Below are positions 10,601 through 21,092 of a stretch of DNA of 64,000 bases, piece after piece. The stretch is taken from positions 36,632,236-36,696,235 of the forward strand of contig NW_004454156.1 of assembly GCF_000283155.1 (NCBI RefSeq), written 5' to 3'. Position 1 is the stretch's first letter, and each line of letters begins with the position of its first letter. Position numbers and translations under genes: made by a program. Below the pieces are notes generated by a model, which saw only the letters and a list, made by a program, of their open reading frames with translations, was not told where the DNA came from and searched no databases. Origin of the DNA: Ceratotherium simum simum. Taxonomy: Eukaryota > Chordata > Mammalia > Perissodactyla > Rhinocerotidae.

Positions 10601-12639
10601 TAAATATTTGCCTAATGAATATGTGAATAATTGCATTGATGAGGGAGATTTTTGTCCACTCAGTTATTTTTAGTACGTTAGAGAGTTTGTTTATCTTTAA
10701 CAAAAATTCATAGTAACATGTATAGTCATTTTCGAACATTTTTCCTAAATATATAGCCTTTTGGTGTGTTTCATTTTACTCCTTAGGCAAAGCTGATTTA
10801 TAATTCTGATAGTGTACATACAAAATTAATATGCAAAAAAACCTGTTCAATTTGTGTTATTTTTTATTTTAACTGGGGTTAATTTTAAATAGATTGAGAA
10901 GTGATCTGTGATGCTGCAAAACGTCTTGTTGACTTCCAAACTAACCATGACGTTGATGAACACGAGACAGATGTACAGTCTTGTACCAAGACTTGCCTGC
11001 CAGGTCCCACTTGGTTGAATTTGGGGTTACATCGCACAGAAGAAGAAATGGTTTTGGTTAAACTCTAGGGCTAAAAGAAATAAAAAATGAATTGTCAAAT
11101 CAATCCACATTCATTTGCATGTGTCATGATATCTAAATAGGGCAAGATACAGGAGCATTGAGAAAATAAAGCATGTTAGTTTTAATGTGGGACTATTTCT
11201 TTCCTCTTTTATGCCTGGGCTAATAGGCTGATGGTTAAATAATGGAATATTTAGAATTGGAAAATTATCAATGGACTTTAAATATATCTCTGAATTCTGT
11301 ATTCTATTTTGGAGAGACCTTCTAACAGAGGGCATGAACTAATCCAAACAAGGATTGAACACAACGAGAGGAGCTGAAATAAAACTCAAAGAGTGAATAT
11401 CCACACATTGGTAGGCTAAACAAACTGAAACCCAGTTTTTGGCAATTTACAAAAAGAGTATATTTGTTTGATAAATAGTTTTGAAACAGCAACTTTTCAT
11501 ATCTTCTTTGCTAGATGCTGTATAATTTATTATCTTCATGTTCAAGACAGCGTCCATGTAGTTGCTGTGGAATTCGAGATCCACAGCTCTGTTTACAGAG
11601 TGATGTGCTGGTGGACTCCCTCCCGCCAGCTCCTCTCCTTCCTTTCACTAATTAACATTCTTGACATTTGACTTGACAGTAGTATTTTAGAGGTCTAAAA
11701 TACCACTTTTGTAAACAAATATAATATTCTCAGTGTGAGTTATTGCTTTTTATAAGAAAGGAATCAGTACTGTTTCCAAACTGAGGAAAATGTAGTTTAT
11801 TTTGTCAGTTACAACTTTCTAACGTTTTTGTTGTTTCTTTCTGTTTGCTTCAGAATCCACCAGGGAATTCCTCTACATACTTGGAATGGAATTATTCTTC
11901 TCTTTTTAGAGATAGATGCTTTATGAAACAATCGAGATGTATTGGATTTGTTTATATATGTATAGAGTGTTTTGGTATGCGGTATGTGGTATGGATATCA
12001 TTTAGTCATGGCACCAAAATGGATGTAAAAATGGTGTAACTAATTTAAAAAAAAAAAAAAAATCATGCTCCTTTTCTAAGGAGAGTGCTATTTCAACCTG
12101 GACCAAACAGTCTTTCTCTTGATACATCACAAATAGCAGACTTACATCCTTTTCCAACACATATTTGTATTTTGTATTCCAATACATATTTTGCTTCCTT
12201 GAAGATGGAACCTAGTGTTCTAATTCCTTAATTATTCCTCTGATTAAGGTAAATGAAATCTTAAAAATTAAGCTGGAAATATATTAATATTTACTTAAAA
12301 AGTGTAATAAACATATAAACTTCTGCTTGTACAGCATATAGAATTGATTTGGTCAGACAGACCAAACATTATCAATATATTAAAAACAACAGTGATAATA
12401 GGTTATATACGTTAAACATTTACATCAACAAATTTCTTTCCCAGAATATCATGGAACTCTAAAACTATGAATCAGAATCAGCATACCTAATAGCAATTTT
12501 TATTTACTCTGAGCATTAGTTATTGGCCATTTTTTAACTGTCTCCTCATTTATTTCACAAAGAACAGTGTTTTGCATTTTGAAAGTAAGATAGGTCAAAA
12601 TCCAACTTTTTATTTACATGGTTTAATACAATTTCATGC
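10601..12639. other. Repeat-poor AT-rich segment, possible conserved non-coding DNA
   Basis: The segment is strongly AT-rich, and apart from a poly-A run near 12044-12061 I see no transposon. Homeobox-type TAATTA/ATTA motifs and an ATTTGCAT octamer (11113-11120) occur but are expected at this composition. The absence of repeats is compatible with constraint; conservation itself cannot be seen from one sequence. Confidence 0.4.
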
Positions 12640-12905
12640 TCTTTTCTAACTTTATTTTGAAATCATTTTAGACTTAACAATTGCAAAAATAGTACACAAG
12701 TTCCCTTTACCCTTCTCCCAACTTCCTCTATGGTAGCATCTTACACAACTGCAGGACAATGAACACACCAATGTATTAACATTGATACAACACTAATGAC
12801 TAATCCATAGACCTTATTCGAATTTTAGCAATTTTCCCACTAATGCCCATTTTCTGGTCCAGGAGATAATCTAGGATCCCACATTGCTCTTATATCCTTC
12901 TCACC
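12640..12905. repeat. Old L1-type UTR sequence
   Basis: The segment resembles a common old L1 non-coding module: 'ttttagacttaacaattgc', 'aaaatagtaca.aagttccc', 'aacattgatacaacactaatgactaa', 'cccactaatgcccattttctg', 'caggagataatctaggatccc'. I am fairly sure it is an interspersed repeat and less sure of subfamily or orientation, so no strand is given. Confidence 0.5.
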
Positions 12906-13877
12906 AAATCTACCATTTTTCTTAACCTGAGAATATATGCCATCACTCAATTTTTGGCATTTAAGAGATTGGTAATTTGGAAAACGTTGTTCTCTTCATC
13001 TCACCTCACCACAGCTAGGAGGACAGTAGATAAAAACTGTGTCACTCTGGTTTCCCCTTCATTTCTACCTGCCATGTTCTGTCTGCCAGGTGTCAAACCA
13101 GGTCTCTATGGGGAGAGTCCTCTTCTGCCGTGGTCCTCTATGCTCCTGGATCTTACATCACTTAGAGAATCCTTGGATGGGCATTTCAGAATAGACTCAC
13201 TTGCTTTTGGGGAAATGTCCATCTTGCCCAAGCTCTGAGGATATGTTGTTAGTTCTCAGGGTTCTTCCTCATTTTGGTCCAGATTTCACAGCACTTGGCA
13301 GGTTTGCTACATAGTGTGTGGTTTAAGATTGTAGTCATATCCTTATTTTTTTGGCAACTAAAACATTTTTCTCCATTTTTTGTTCTTTTTGAGATTATTG
13401 AGGAAGGGGAGGGGAGAATTAATGTCTATACACCATGATCTTTAAACAAAACTCATTTTGTGTTTTTTCGATTGCATTCAGCAAATTAGTGTCACACAGC
13501 ACGGGAGAGGTCATAAGCGCCGTTCACCCACCAGGTTTAGGACTTAGATCTCAATTCTTATAAAGTTCATCTAAATTTTCATTGCATAACTTTGCTTCCA
13601 TCACCTTTCTTCTCTATTTCTTTGGCTCTGCTTTTCTCTGCCTCCAAATCTCTAGAGGCTTTTTGTTTTATTTTGTTTTTTGCCTCCCAGTGTAGCCTCA
13701 ATATTCACTTTTGCTCGTTTGAATGATTTTCTTTGTCATCTTTGAGGCAAGAGCTTTCCTAGTCCTTCATCTCCGTAACTTCTCAAGTGAAGCCCCAAAG
13801 TTGCCTGGCCTCAAACAAGTAGTGAGTTGATAACAACCACCACCACCGTGCCATAATCACACGGATTGTTGCCTCTG
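12906..13877. other. Unassigned non-coding sequence
   Basis: No gene is supported. The first part (to about 13350) may continue the old L1-type repeat, but similarity is too faint to call. The rest is unassigned. Confidence 0.35.
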
Positions 13878-13997
13878 CTTATCGAACGTTTACTCTATGC
13901 CAGGAACGCTGCTCAAGCTTGTGCATGCATTATCCCAGGTAATCCTTCCAATAACCCAACAAAGTTAGTATGACTACCTGCAATTTAAATGTAAGGA
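13878..13997 (-). repeat. MIR SINE fragment
   Basis: On the plus strand it reads 'gtttactctatgccaggaacgctgctcaagc', then 'gcattatcccaggtaatccttcc' and 'agtatgactacctgcaatt'. This is the reverse complement of the MIR 3' half (cf. ctatgtgccaggcactgttctaagc...taatcctcacaa). Minus orientation. Confidence 0.7.
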
Positions 13998-14814
13998 TGT
14001 GAATAATAACTTTTTCCTAAAACTGGCTCTAGATTTATGCTCACAGAGGCCACTGTATTGTATTTGTCCAAGAAAATACTTTGAAAGATATTCTTGGGGT
14101 GGTTGAGCTCTTAGAGTGTCAGAGGAGGGGATGGGGGCAGAGTTTTAAAAGAAGAAATTGTTGCTTTGCTACTGGAAGGAAAAGAGGAAAGAAATGAAAG
14201 GAGAGGAGAGGGGGCCGGGAAGTTAGAGCCCAGCCCTGAGAAAGAGCTGATAAACTCCTGGACTGTTCTCTTTGAAATGTGGGCCCTGCCGCTCCTGTAC
14301 AGGCTGGCTGTGCTCCTCTTGGATCTCTCCCCATCCCCAATCTTCTGTTCACCTGTTGTGCACACAAATCCTAGGACAGGGTGGGTTGTCTGCAGTTCTT
14401 ATAAAAAGGCCTGCACTCCCATCTTGGTCAATGCTTCAAGAGTCAGAACTGCACATGTGGGATCAGGGGCTTGGGAGGTAGAAGGAGCACGAGGACAGAA
14501 CCCCTCAGGAATTGGAAAGTCTTTGAGCGGGAGGGTTTGGACTTTTACTAGCCGCAGGATTGTGTGTGTGTGGGTGGGGGGGGAGGCGGAGGAGGTATTA
14601 ACCCAATTTTTCCTCTATCTTAAGAGAGAAAGGCCACAGGGTTTTATGACATCTAGGTTTTATATAGGCAAGGAAAATGAGGCTCAAAGCAAGCCAACAA
14701 CTTGCTTAAGGACACTCGACATATGGACTGTCTTCTTTCTCTTTAACAAACACGCCCAGTTCTTTCCTGCTCAGCATTCTTCTGGGGCAATATTTTCCCC
14801 CTAGATCTGTGTAT
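13998..14814. other. Unassigned non-coding sequence with G-rich patch
   Basis: A 212-codon plus frame (14166-14804) is the longest here but has no domain, contains the simple repeat at 14561-14596 and shows no exon structure. I treat it as chance. Confidence 0.4.
14561..14596 (+). repeat. (TG)n followed by G-rich run
   Basis: A short TG repeat passes into GGGTGGGGGGGG and then GGCGGAGGAGG. The clustered G-runs could form a G-quadruplex on this strand, which is only a sequence-based possibility. Confidence 0.7.
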
Positions 14815-15145
14815 TGCCAGTTCCTTCTTATCCTTTACAATTCTACTCAAATCGTCTCTTCAGAGACACTTTCCTCCACTTCCTATCAAAAATAGTCATC
14901 ATGATACTCCTATGCACACTCAATCTCTATCTCCTCACCATGCTATATTTTTCAGAACAATAGCAGTTATTACTACCAGATATGATCGTACATATTTAAT
15001 TTTTGGTCTAGCTCCTCTAATAGGATATAAGCTTCAGGAGGACAGTGATTTTGTCTCTTATCTGCCGCTTTAACCATGATGCCTAGTATAGAGTTTAGCA
15101 TTTAGATGGTGCTCAACAAAGATTTGATAAATACACTCAATAAAT
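14815..15145 (+). repeat. L2 LINE 3' end
   Basis: The order of blocks matches the L2 3' region: 'ctactcaaatcgtctcttcagagacactttcctcc', 'caatagcagttattac', 'taggatataagcttcaggaggacagtg', 'gcctagtatagagtttagca', and 'gtgctcaacaaagatttgataaat'. It is truncated at the 5' end and non-coding. Confidence 0.8.
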
Positions 15146-15485
15146 AGTCATTGGGTACCTTCTGTATGTAGCGTGGTCTCCTGTCTTTCTAATCTCCAAC
15201 TATCAAATACAACCCAGCCCACCAGTTTCTAAGCTAGTCAAGCAGACTGCCTATTTTCTTCAGAACTGAGCCAAATTATGCATTATACCTATTCTCACAA
15301 ACAGCTGCATCTACTTATTGACTTACTTTGAAGAGAACTTTAAGAAGCTCTGGTGAAGAGCTACCACTATTTTGGTCAGATACAGGTTGTCTCAGACATG
15401 GCCTTTTCCCCTGCAGGAGTGCTCAGAGCCACTGAGCTGCGCTCTAATTGTTCACACGTCACGGGTAAGGAGGTGGCAACTCTTG
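15146..15485. other. Unassigned spacer
   Basis: No repeat or gene is recognised between the L2 tail and the following MIR cluster. Confidence 0.4.
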
Positions 15486-15600
15486 AGTAGTTAAGAACAG
15501 GGTCTCTAGAACAGACTGGGTCGAATCCCAACTCTGTGACCTAGGCAATAATAGTCCCTTCCTCACAGGGCAGTTGTGAGAAAAACTTGTCAAGTTCATG
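15486..15600 (+). repeat. MIR SINE fragment
   Basis: It matches 'gttaagaacagggtctctagaacagactgggtcgaatcc', the MIR tRNA-related head, followed by 'aactctgtgacctaggcaa' and 'cctcacagggcagttgtgag'. The middle of the element is shortened. Confidence 0.8.
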
Positions 15601-15624
15601 TGCAGAGCAGTACGGCAAGGGCAG

Positions 15625-15850
15625 AGGATCTGTGTAGAACACCTGGTGAGGGGACCAGCTAAATTTAAATCAGGGAACACTTCCCGGAAGAGAGGACTCT
15701 TGACCAGAGTTTTAAAGGAAAATCAAAGCATGATGGAGCAGTCTAGATCTCCAAGGAAAGGAATTCAGACTGGGAACTGAAAGCCATGGTGGACTTCAGA
15801 AGGGAGCCATTCCTCAGGTAGAGTACCACGAGCAAAAGATGCGTGGCTGA
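15625..15850 (-). repeat. L2 LINE internal 3' fragment
   Basis: On the plus strand the blocks 'gggaacacttcccggaagag' and 'ttgaccagagttttaaagga' resemble the reverse complement of the L2 region that reads ccttc..ggctcagctcaagtgccac..ctcc..aggaagcc. Divergence is high, so the boundaries are approximate. Confidence 0.5.
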
Positions 15851-15857
15851 GCCAGAA

Positions 15858-16043
15858 GTCATGAGTACCTGTCCACACTCATTAGCTGGGTAAACTCAGG
15901 CCAGTTTCATCCTATCTGAACCTATTTTCTCATCTGTTAATTGTGATGCTGGTAATCCAAACCTATGGGTGTGCGTGAAGTCTAACTGATTATAAGTAAT
16001 ATTTGTAATAATGTTTATAAACTGTAAAGAACTTTCTTAATGC
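15858..16043 (+). repeat. MIR SINE
   Basis: Recognisable MIR landmarks are 'cattagctgggtaaactcaggccag', 'gaacctattttctcatctgttaa', 'gtgatgctggtaa' and 'taaactgtaaagaact'. It is the second MIR of a four-copy cluster at 15.5-16.4 kb. Confidence 0.75.
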
Positions 16044-16067
16044 ATATGGCTGATGTCTGGTCCAGTA

Positions 16068-16262
16068 ACATGGTAGTGCAATAAAGAAAAGAGCTCCAAA
16101 TTTGGAGTAGAAAGATCTGGGTTTGAATCCCTGGCCTGCCACCCATTAACTTTGTGCCTTTGAGTTGATTACTTCTTCTCTTTGAGCTTTACTCTCTCAT
16201 CTGTAAAAGAGAGTACTTGTGAGGATTAGACCATATCCAAATAGCCTAGTAAAGTTGCTAAC
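16068..16262 (+). repeat. MIR SINE
   Basis: The head 'agctccaaatttggagtagaaagatctgggtttgaatcc' and the body 'aactttgtgcctttgagttgattac' and 'tctcatctgtaaaagagagtacttgtgaggatta' match MIR in order. A MIR in the opposite orientation follows after about 27 bases. Confidence 0.85.
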
Positions 16263-16289
16263 CCTTCATCCCCATCATCATCGTTGTGG

Positions 16290-16442
16290 CTAATGTTAGT
16301 TTGAGCACGTGCCATCTGCCAGGCACTGTTCTAAGAGATTCATGTGCATTTAGGTAGGTAATTTGCCCAAAGTCACACACGTAGAAGTAGTGGAGCCAGG
16401 ATTAGAACCCAGGCAGTGGAGCTCAGCACACCAGAGTAGTTA
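16290..16442 (-). repeat. MIR SINE
   Basis: On the plus strand it reads 'gtgccatctgccaggcactgttctaag', then 'aatttgcccaaagtcacacac' and 'tggagccaggattagaacccaggcag', the reverse complement of MIR. It lies tail to tail with the MIR at 16068-16262, forming an inverted pair. Confidence 0.85.
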
Positions 16443-18660
16443 TTGACAATAGTGCAAATCTGCCACCAAAATAGGCCAATTTTTGGAGAGTTACTTTGTG
16501 AAACAACAGACTGTTGGAAGAATTCATGTTTTCCAAGGAATTTGATAATGGAAAAGAAAAATCCTTTCGGAAGATCTTTAAATCCTTCTCACCTGCTCTT
16601 CTTTCAAAAATAGAGTTAATTCTGCTAGAGAATAAGTAATTAATACCACTTCTAGGAAGAAAGGAAGTTGAATTGACAAGGGAAACTGAAACACTTGCTT
16701 CAACATCTAACCTCTCTTCCCCTGTTTGTAAAATCCCTGAAGACTATCCCTGATAAATCGATTGGCTTTGGGGTTGTTTGTATCAGCAAGGAATGTCTCT
16801 AAACCCACAGAGGACTGGGTGATGGGCTGGAGTGAAAACTTTACTATGCAAGGCACTAATCTGATTTGCATCAGTTGAAAGGGTGAGAAATTGCAGCCCA
16901 GGTAGAGGTGGCCATTTCACCCCATAGAGATCTGCTGTTGCATTCTCTCAACCACATGGGAGGTCATAAATCCACAGGGCAGGAGAAACTCTAGCCCCGT
17001 GGCTTAACCTTTATGCAACTTCCTCTGGAGGAATCATATGCCTATTTCCAAATTCTTCATGCTTGCCCTCTGGGCCACAGGTCAGACACCAGTGGGTAGA
17101 AGGTACAAGGCTGTCCTTACAAAAGACTTCTCCATCCTTTGTCCAGGGTAGAAAGACTTCTAAAGGGAAAGATGGACTTCATTTCATTCCAAGTTTTCCC
17201 TCTTAGATATTTCTCACTTGTGTAAAATATCAGTAGTGATGCTAGATACACAGAGTAGGCTGCAGACCCTTTGTCCACGAGCTCCATCCACACCACCTAT
17301 GAGGAGCTGCAGGAAGAACACGTGAGTCTTTGCTAACTTTGAGACCATGCAGCACTCTTCCAACTTTCATTTCCTTGTCTTATCGAGATCATCTATCTGT
17401 TGGTGGGATGGGTCATTAAATTAGTAAAACTTTGGAATGCCATATGCCAAGAAAATTCCTAGGAAGAAAATGATTTTAAAAATAAAATCGCACTATTGAA
17501 AAAAACAACAAGCAAAACAACAACTGAGACAAAAACATAAATTAAGACAGTAAAACACATCTATTGGGAATGACTGGGGCAAGGCGGAGGGCCCTTTCTA
17601 CATGCCAAACTGAAATGTTCTATTGAGTTTTGAGAAATCATACTTACAGCAGATATAAATTAAATTAACTGTGAGGCCATAAAATAGAGCAGCTGTTCTC
17701 CATCTCCACTGATGATAGAACAAGAGGAAAAGGCTGGTCAGAGGTAAGGAAGACTTGCTTCTTGGCAATGAGACCGATAGCGATAGCAACGCTAAGAGGA
17801 TAATGAGGAGGGGCAGGAGCGAGCGCTGTGAAGCTATCTCCTCTGATACACATTTAAAGGGCACAGATTACATGAATTTTACATGCGCCTCGAAGTTCTT
17901 TGCCCTTGACCAAGATTTCATAATAGCCCTCTGTTTCTCTGTACATTTAGCTATTCCACTCTGAATAAATGGAGGTCCTTGCAAAATAGCTACAAGAATA
18001 CAAATGCGCATCTAAGACAATTGTGAAAATTCATTAGCAACTGTTAATCCAAAGTGAAAACAGGCATCTAGTCCTGTGCCATAGTAGCTTGGCTTAAGGG
18101 TGAGAAACTGAGTGATTGAAGGGATCTCTGACCCCAGAGGCTACAAGCCCATGATTAGCAGCTGTGTTAACCAGACGCACATAATGCCTGGGTCACTCCC
18201 GCCTCCACTTGCTGGTTTTGCCTTCCCTAAAATGCTGCATTTGGGAGGGTAATTCAGAGTGTCTGCCTTGCCCACCAACCCTGCACCATCACCTATCACC
18301 CCCACCCCCCAGGGCTCTGGAAGCAGCAAATGGAAATGCAGATAACAAGGAAGACAAAGATGTGATATTTGGGAAATGTGACAGGAATCTAGAGATGTTC
18401 TATGAACCATATTGAATTCCACTTGTCTAATGAGGTTTGATTCATATGAATGAACTAATTGTTTTTGGTTTTAGTCAACTCCAATGTACTGTACTGGACA
18501 ACGTTCCAGAGATAATAATTCCTTCAAGTTACAAAAGCATCTGCAATTTACAAAGTTGTCTAGAGGGATTTTATTTTTTTCTCTTTGGTTTGGTTGGTTG
18601 TTTTATTCATTTTATTTTGTTTTACTGCTAAATGCTTTTAATACAATGGTTTTTAGATTG
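16443..18660. other. Unassigned non-coding sequence
   Basis: About 2.2 kb without a repeat I can name. A stretch at about 17600-17720 (TATAAATTAAATTAACTG region) has the look of AT-rich constrained sequence, but this is only an impression. No exon is supported. Confidence 0.4.
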
Positions 18661-18684
18661 AGTGTGTGTGTGTGTGTGTGTGTG
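18661..18684 (+). repeat. (TG)n microsatellite
   Basis: About eleven to twelve uninterrupted TG units directly abut the 5' truncation point of an L1 fragment. Confidence 0.95.
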
Positions 18685-18685
18685 G

Positions 18686-19778
18686 CACTATATAAAAATG
18701 ATTATACACCATGACCAAGCGGGATTTATCCCAGGAATGCAAGGGTGATTTAACAAACAAAAATCGATCTATGTTGTACACTATATCAATAGAATAAAAG
18801 ACAAAACCCACATGATTATCTCAATAGATGCAGCAAAAGCATTTGACAAGATCCAACACCCTTCATGATAGAAACTCTTAACAATTTAGAATAGAATAGA
18901 CATTCCTCAGCCTGATAAAGGGAATCTACCAAAAAAAAAAAAAAAAAAACCCACTGCTAACTAACATCATAGTAACGATGAATAGTTTCCCCCTATGATC
19001 AGGAACAAGACAAGGATATCCACTCTTGCCACTTCTATTCAACCTTGTACTGGATGTTCTGGCCAGTACAATCAGGCAAGAAAAAGAAACAAAAGGCATC
19101 CAAATCAGAAAGGAAGAAGTAAAACTATCTCTATTCACAGATGACATGATCTTATATATGGACAATCCTAAGGAATGCACACACACACAAAAAAACTATA
19201 GAAGTAATAAATGAGTTCAGCAAAGCTTTAGAATACAAAATCAATTGTATTTCTCTACACTAGTAATGAACAATCCATAAATGAAATTAAGAAAACAATT
19301 CCATTTAAAATAGCACAAAAAGAATAAAATACTTAGGAATACATTTAATAAAAGCAGTGCAAGACTTGTACACTGAAAGCCACAGAACGTCGTTGAAAGA
19401 AATTAAAGAACCAAATAAATGGACAGACATTCCATGATCATGAATTGGAAGACTCAATCTTGTTAAGATGGCAGAAATTCTCAGCTCAATCTGCAGATTC
19501 AATCCCTATCAAAATCTCAGCTGTCTTTTTTGCAGAAACTGATAAACCGATCCTAAAATACATATAGAAATGCAGAGGACCCAGGATAAACAAAACAATC
19601 TTAAAGAAAGAAGAATAAAATTGGTAGAATCACACTTCCTGATTTCATAATTTACTAAACAGCTACAGTGACCAAGACAGTGCAGTGCTGGCATAAGGGT
19701 AGATACACGGATCAATGGAATAGAATTGAGAGTCCAGAAATAAATCCTTACATCTATGGTCAATTGGATTTTGGCCAG
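18686..19778 (+). mobile_element. L1 LINE fragment (ORF2 reverse transcriptase region), first part
   Basis: The segment matches L1 ORF2 from the start of the reverse transcriptase core ('attatacaccatgaccaagc') through 'tcaatagatgcagcaaaagc' to the region after the catalytic motif. The frame is broken by stops and by an expanded poly-A at 18931-18949. It is 5' truncated and is interrupted at 19779 by an LTR. Inactive. Confidence 0.92.
19026..19214 (+). pseudogene. L1 ORF2 reverse transcriptase remnant
   Basis: A 62-codon surviving stretch of the L1 ORF2 reading frame. It contains [13 protein letters not shown], the L1 form of the reverse transcriptase F-x-D-D catalytic box, with the FTDD codons at 19134-19145; the usual residue in L1 is FADD, so one position differs. 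Upstream [10 protein letters not shown] and [10 protein letters not shown] are also typical of L1. In L1 this enzyme copies the element's RNA at the nicked target site. Frameshifts and stops on both sides show that this copy makes no enzyme. The methionine at 19026 is internal, not a real start. Confidence 0.85.
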
Positions 19779-20253
19779 TGTATCAGTCAGGTTTCTTCAG
19801 ACAAAAAGAACCAATAGGATATGTGGATATGTAAGTTAAGTGATTTATTTTAAGGAATTGGCTCATGCGATGTGTGAGCTGGCAAGTTTGAAATTTGTAG
19901 GGCAGGCCAGCAGGCTGGAAACTCAGGCAAGAGTTGATGTTGCAGACCCCAAGTCTGAAATTTGTAGGGCAGGCCAGCAGGCTGGAAACACAGGGAAGAT
20001 TACTGTGATATAGTCTTAAAGAAGAATTTCTTCTTCTCCAGGAAACCTCCATGTTTGCTTTTAAGGCCTTCAACTGATTGGATGAGGCCCACCCACATTA
20101 GCAAAAGTAATATCTTGTCAACTTAAAGTCAACTGACTGTATATGTTAATCATATCTACAAAACACTTTCACAGCAACATTTAGACTAGTGTTTGAACAA
20201 ATGACTGGACACCATAGCTAAGCCAAGTTGACACATAAAATTTAACCATCACA
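19779..20253 (-). mobile_element. LTR inserted in L1
   Basis: A block of about 475 bases begins TGTATCAGTCAGG and ends AACCATCACA, so it has TG...CA ends. L1 ORF2 resumes directly after it. In reverse orientation it begins tgtgatggttaa.. and carries a polyadenylation signal near its 3' end, as LTRs do. I read it as a solo LTR of ERVL/MaLR type on the minus strand. An internal 33-base identical repeat occurs at 19890-19922 and 19957-19989 (period 67). The subfamily is not certain. Confidence 0.7.
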
Positions 20254-20768
20254 AGAAGAATGCCAAGAAAATTCAATAGGGAAAGAATAGTCTTTTCAAC
20301 AAATGGTGCTGGGACAACTGAATATCCACATGTGAAAGTACAAAGTTGGACCCCTTCCTCATACCATATACAAAGCTTAACTCAAAATGGATCATAGACA
20401 TAAATGTGAGAGCTAAAACCATAAAATTCTTAGAAGAAAACACAAGAGTAAATTGTGACCTTGGATTAGGGAGTGGTTTGTTAGACATGACATCAAAAGC
20501 ACAAGTGACAAAAGAAAAAATAAATAAAATGGACTTCATTAAAATAAAGACTTTGTGCTCCAAAGGGTACCATCAAGAAAATGAAAAAGATAACCCACAG
20601 AATGGGAGAAAATACCGGCAAATGTAAATGCCCCATATATCTGACAAGGGACTTGTATCCAGAATACATAAAGAACACTTACAACTCAATAATGTAAAGA
20701 CAACCCAATTTAAAAATGGGCAAAGGATTTGAATAGATATTCTGCAAAGAAGATATACAAATAGCCTA
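20254..20768 (+). mobile_element. L1 LINE fragment, ORF2 C-terminal region (second part)
   Basis: L1 resumes with 'gccaagaaaattcaatagggaaag', then 'caacaaatggtgctgggaca', 'aaaatggatcatagacataaatg' and 'ggacttcattaaaataaaga', in the order of L1 ORF2. A 93-codon frame at 20346-20627 is the surviving ORF2 piece. It stops near 'caaagaagatatacaaatagcc' without the 3' UTR or poly-A. Confidence 0.92.
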
Positions 20769-20927
20769 GAGCAGTGTCTCTCAATCTACAAGGTGCCCTG
20801 GCTTATATTTATTTGTCCATTCACAAGTCCCCAGACTTCTTTATCTCTAAAGGTCAGGATGAGGGCTCTATGTTGGTCTGAGGAGTTAATCACTCATCCA
20901 TTTTTTTGTTAATTACTCATCCATTTT

Positions 20928-21092
20928 CTCAACAGAGACTTCTTGACCACCTACTGCGTACCATTCTACCACATGTCAAGGGCCTCAGGGGATCCATGTG
21001 CACAGTTTAAAAGCACAGGCAGAGAAGACTAAGGCACAGCCCCACCCTCAAGGAATTCACAGAGTTGCATGTCAGACAAATAAACAATTACT
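20928..21092 (-). repeat. L2 LINE 3' end
   Basis: On the plus strand 'gaccacctactgcgtaccattctacca' and 'caccctcaaggaattcacagagtt' then 'gacaaataaacaatta' resemble the reverse complement of the L2 3' end. It is heavily diverged. Confidence 0.55.

Noticed and set aside
11113..11120. Octamer (ATTTGCAT) as a regulatory element
   Set aside because: Several copies occur across the window (for example near 16864 and 40609), about as many as chance predicts in AT-rich DNA.
14561..14606. G-quadruplex promoter element
   Set aside because: G-runs adjoin a TG repeat and there is no CpG island, TATA box or transcript evidence; kept only as a simple repeat.
14166..14804. 212-codon plus-strand open frame
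   Set aside because: Includes a TG/G simple repeat, lacks any motif and has no Kozak or splice support.
19890..19989. Possible CRISPR-like direct repeats
   Set aside because: Only two units, located inside an LTR in a mammalian genome; no array.
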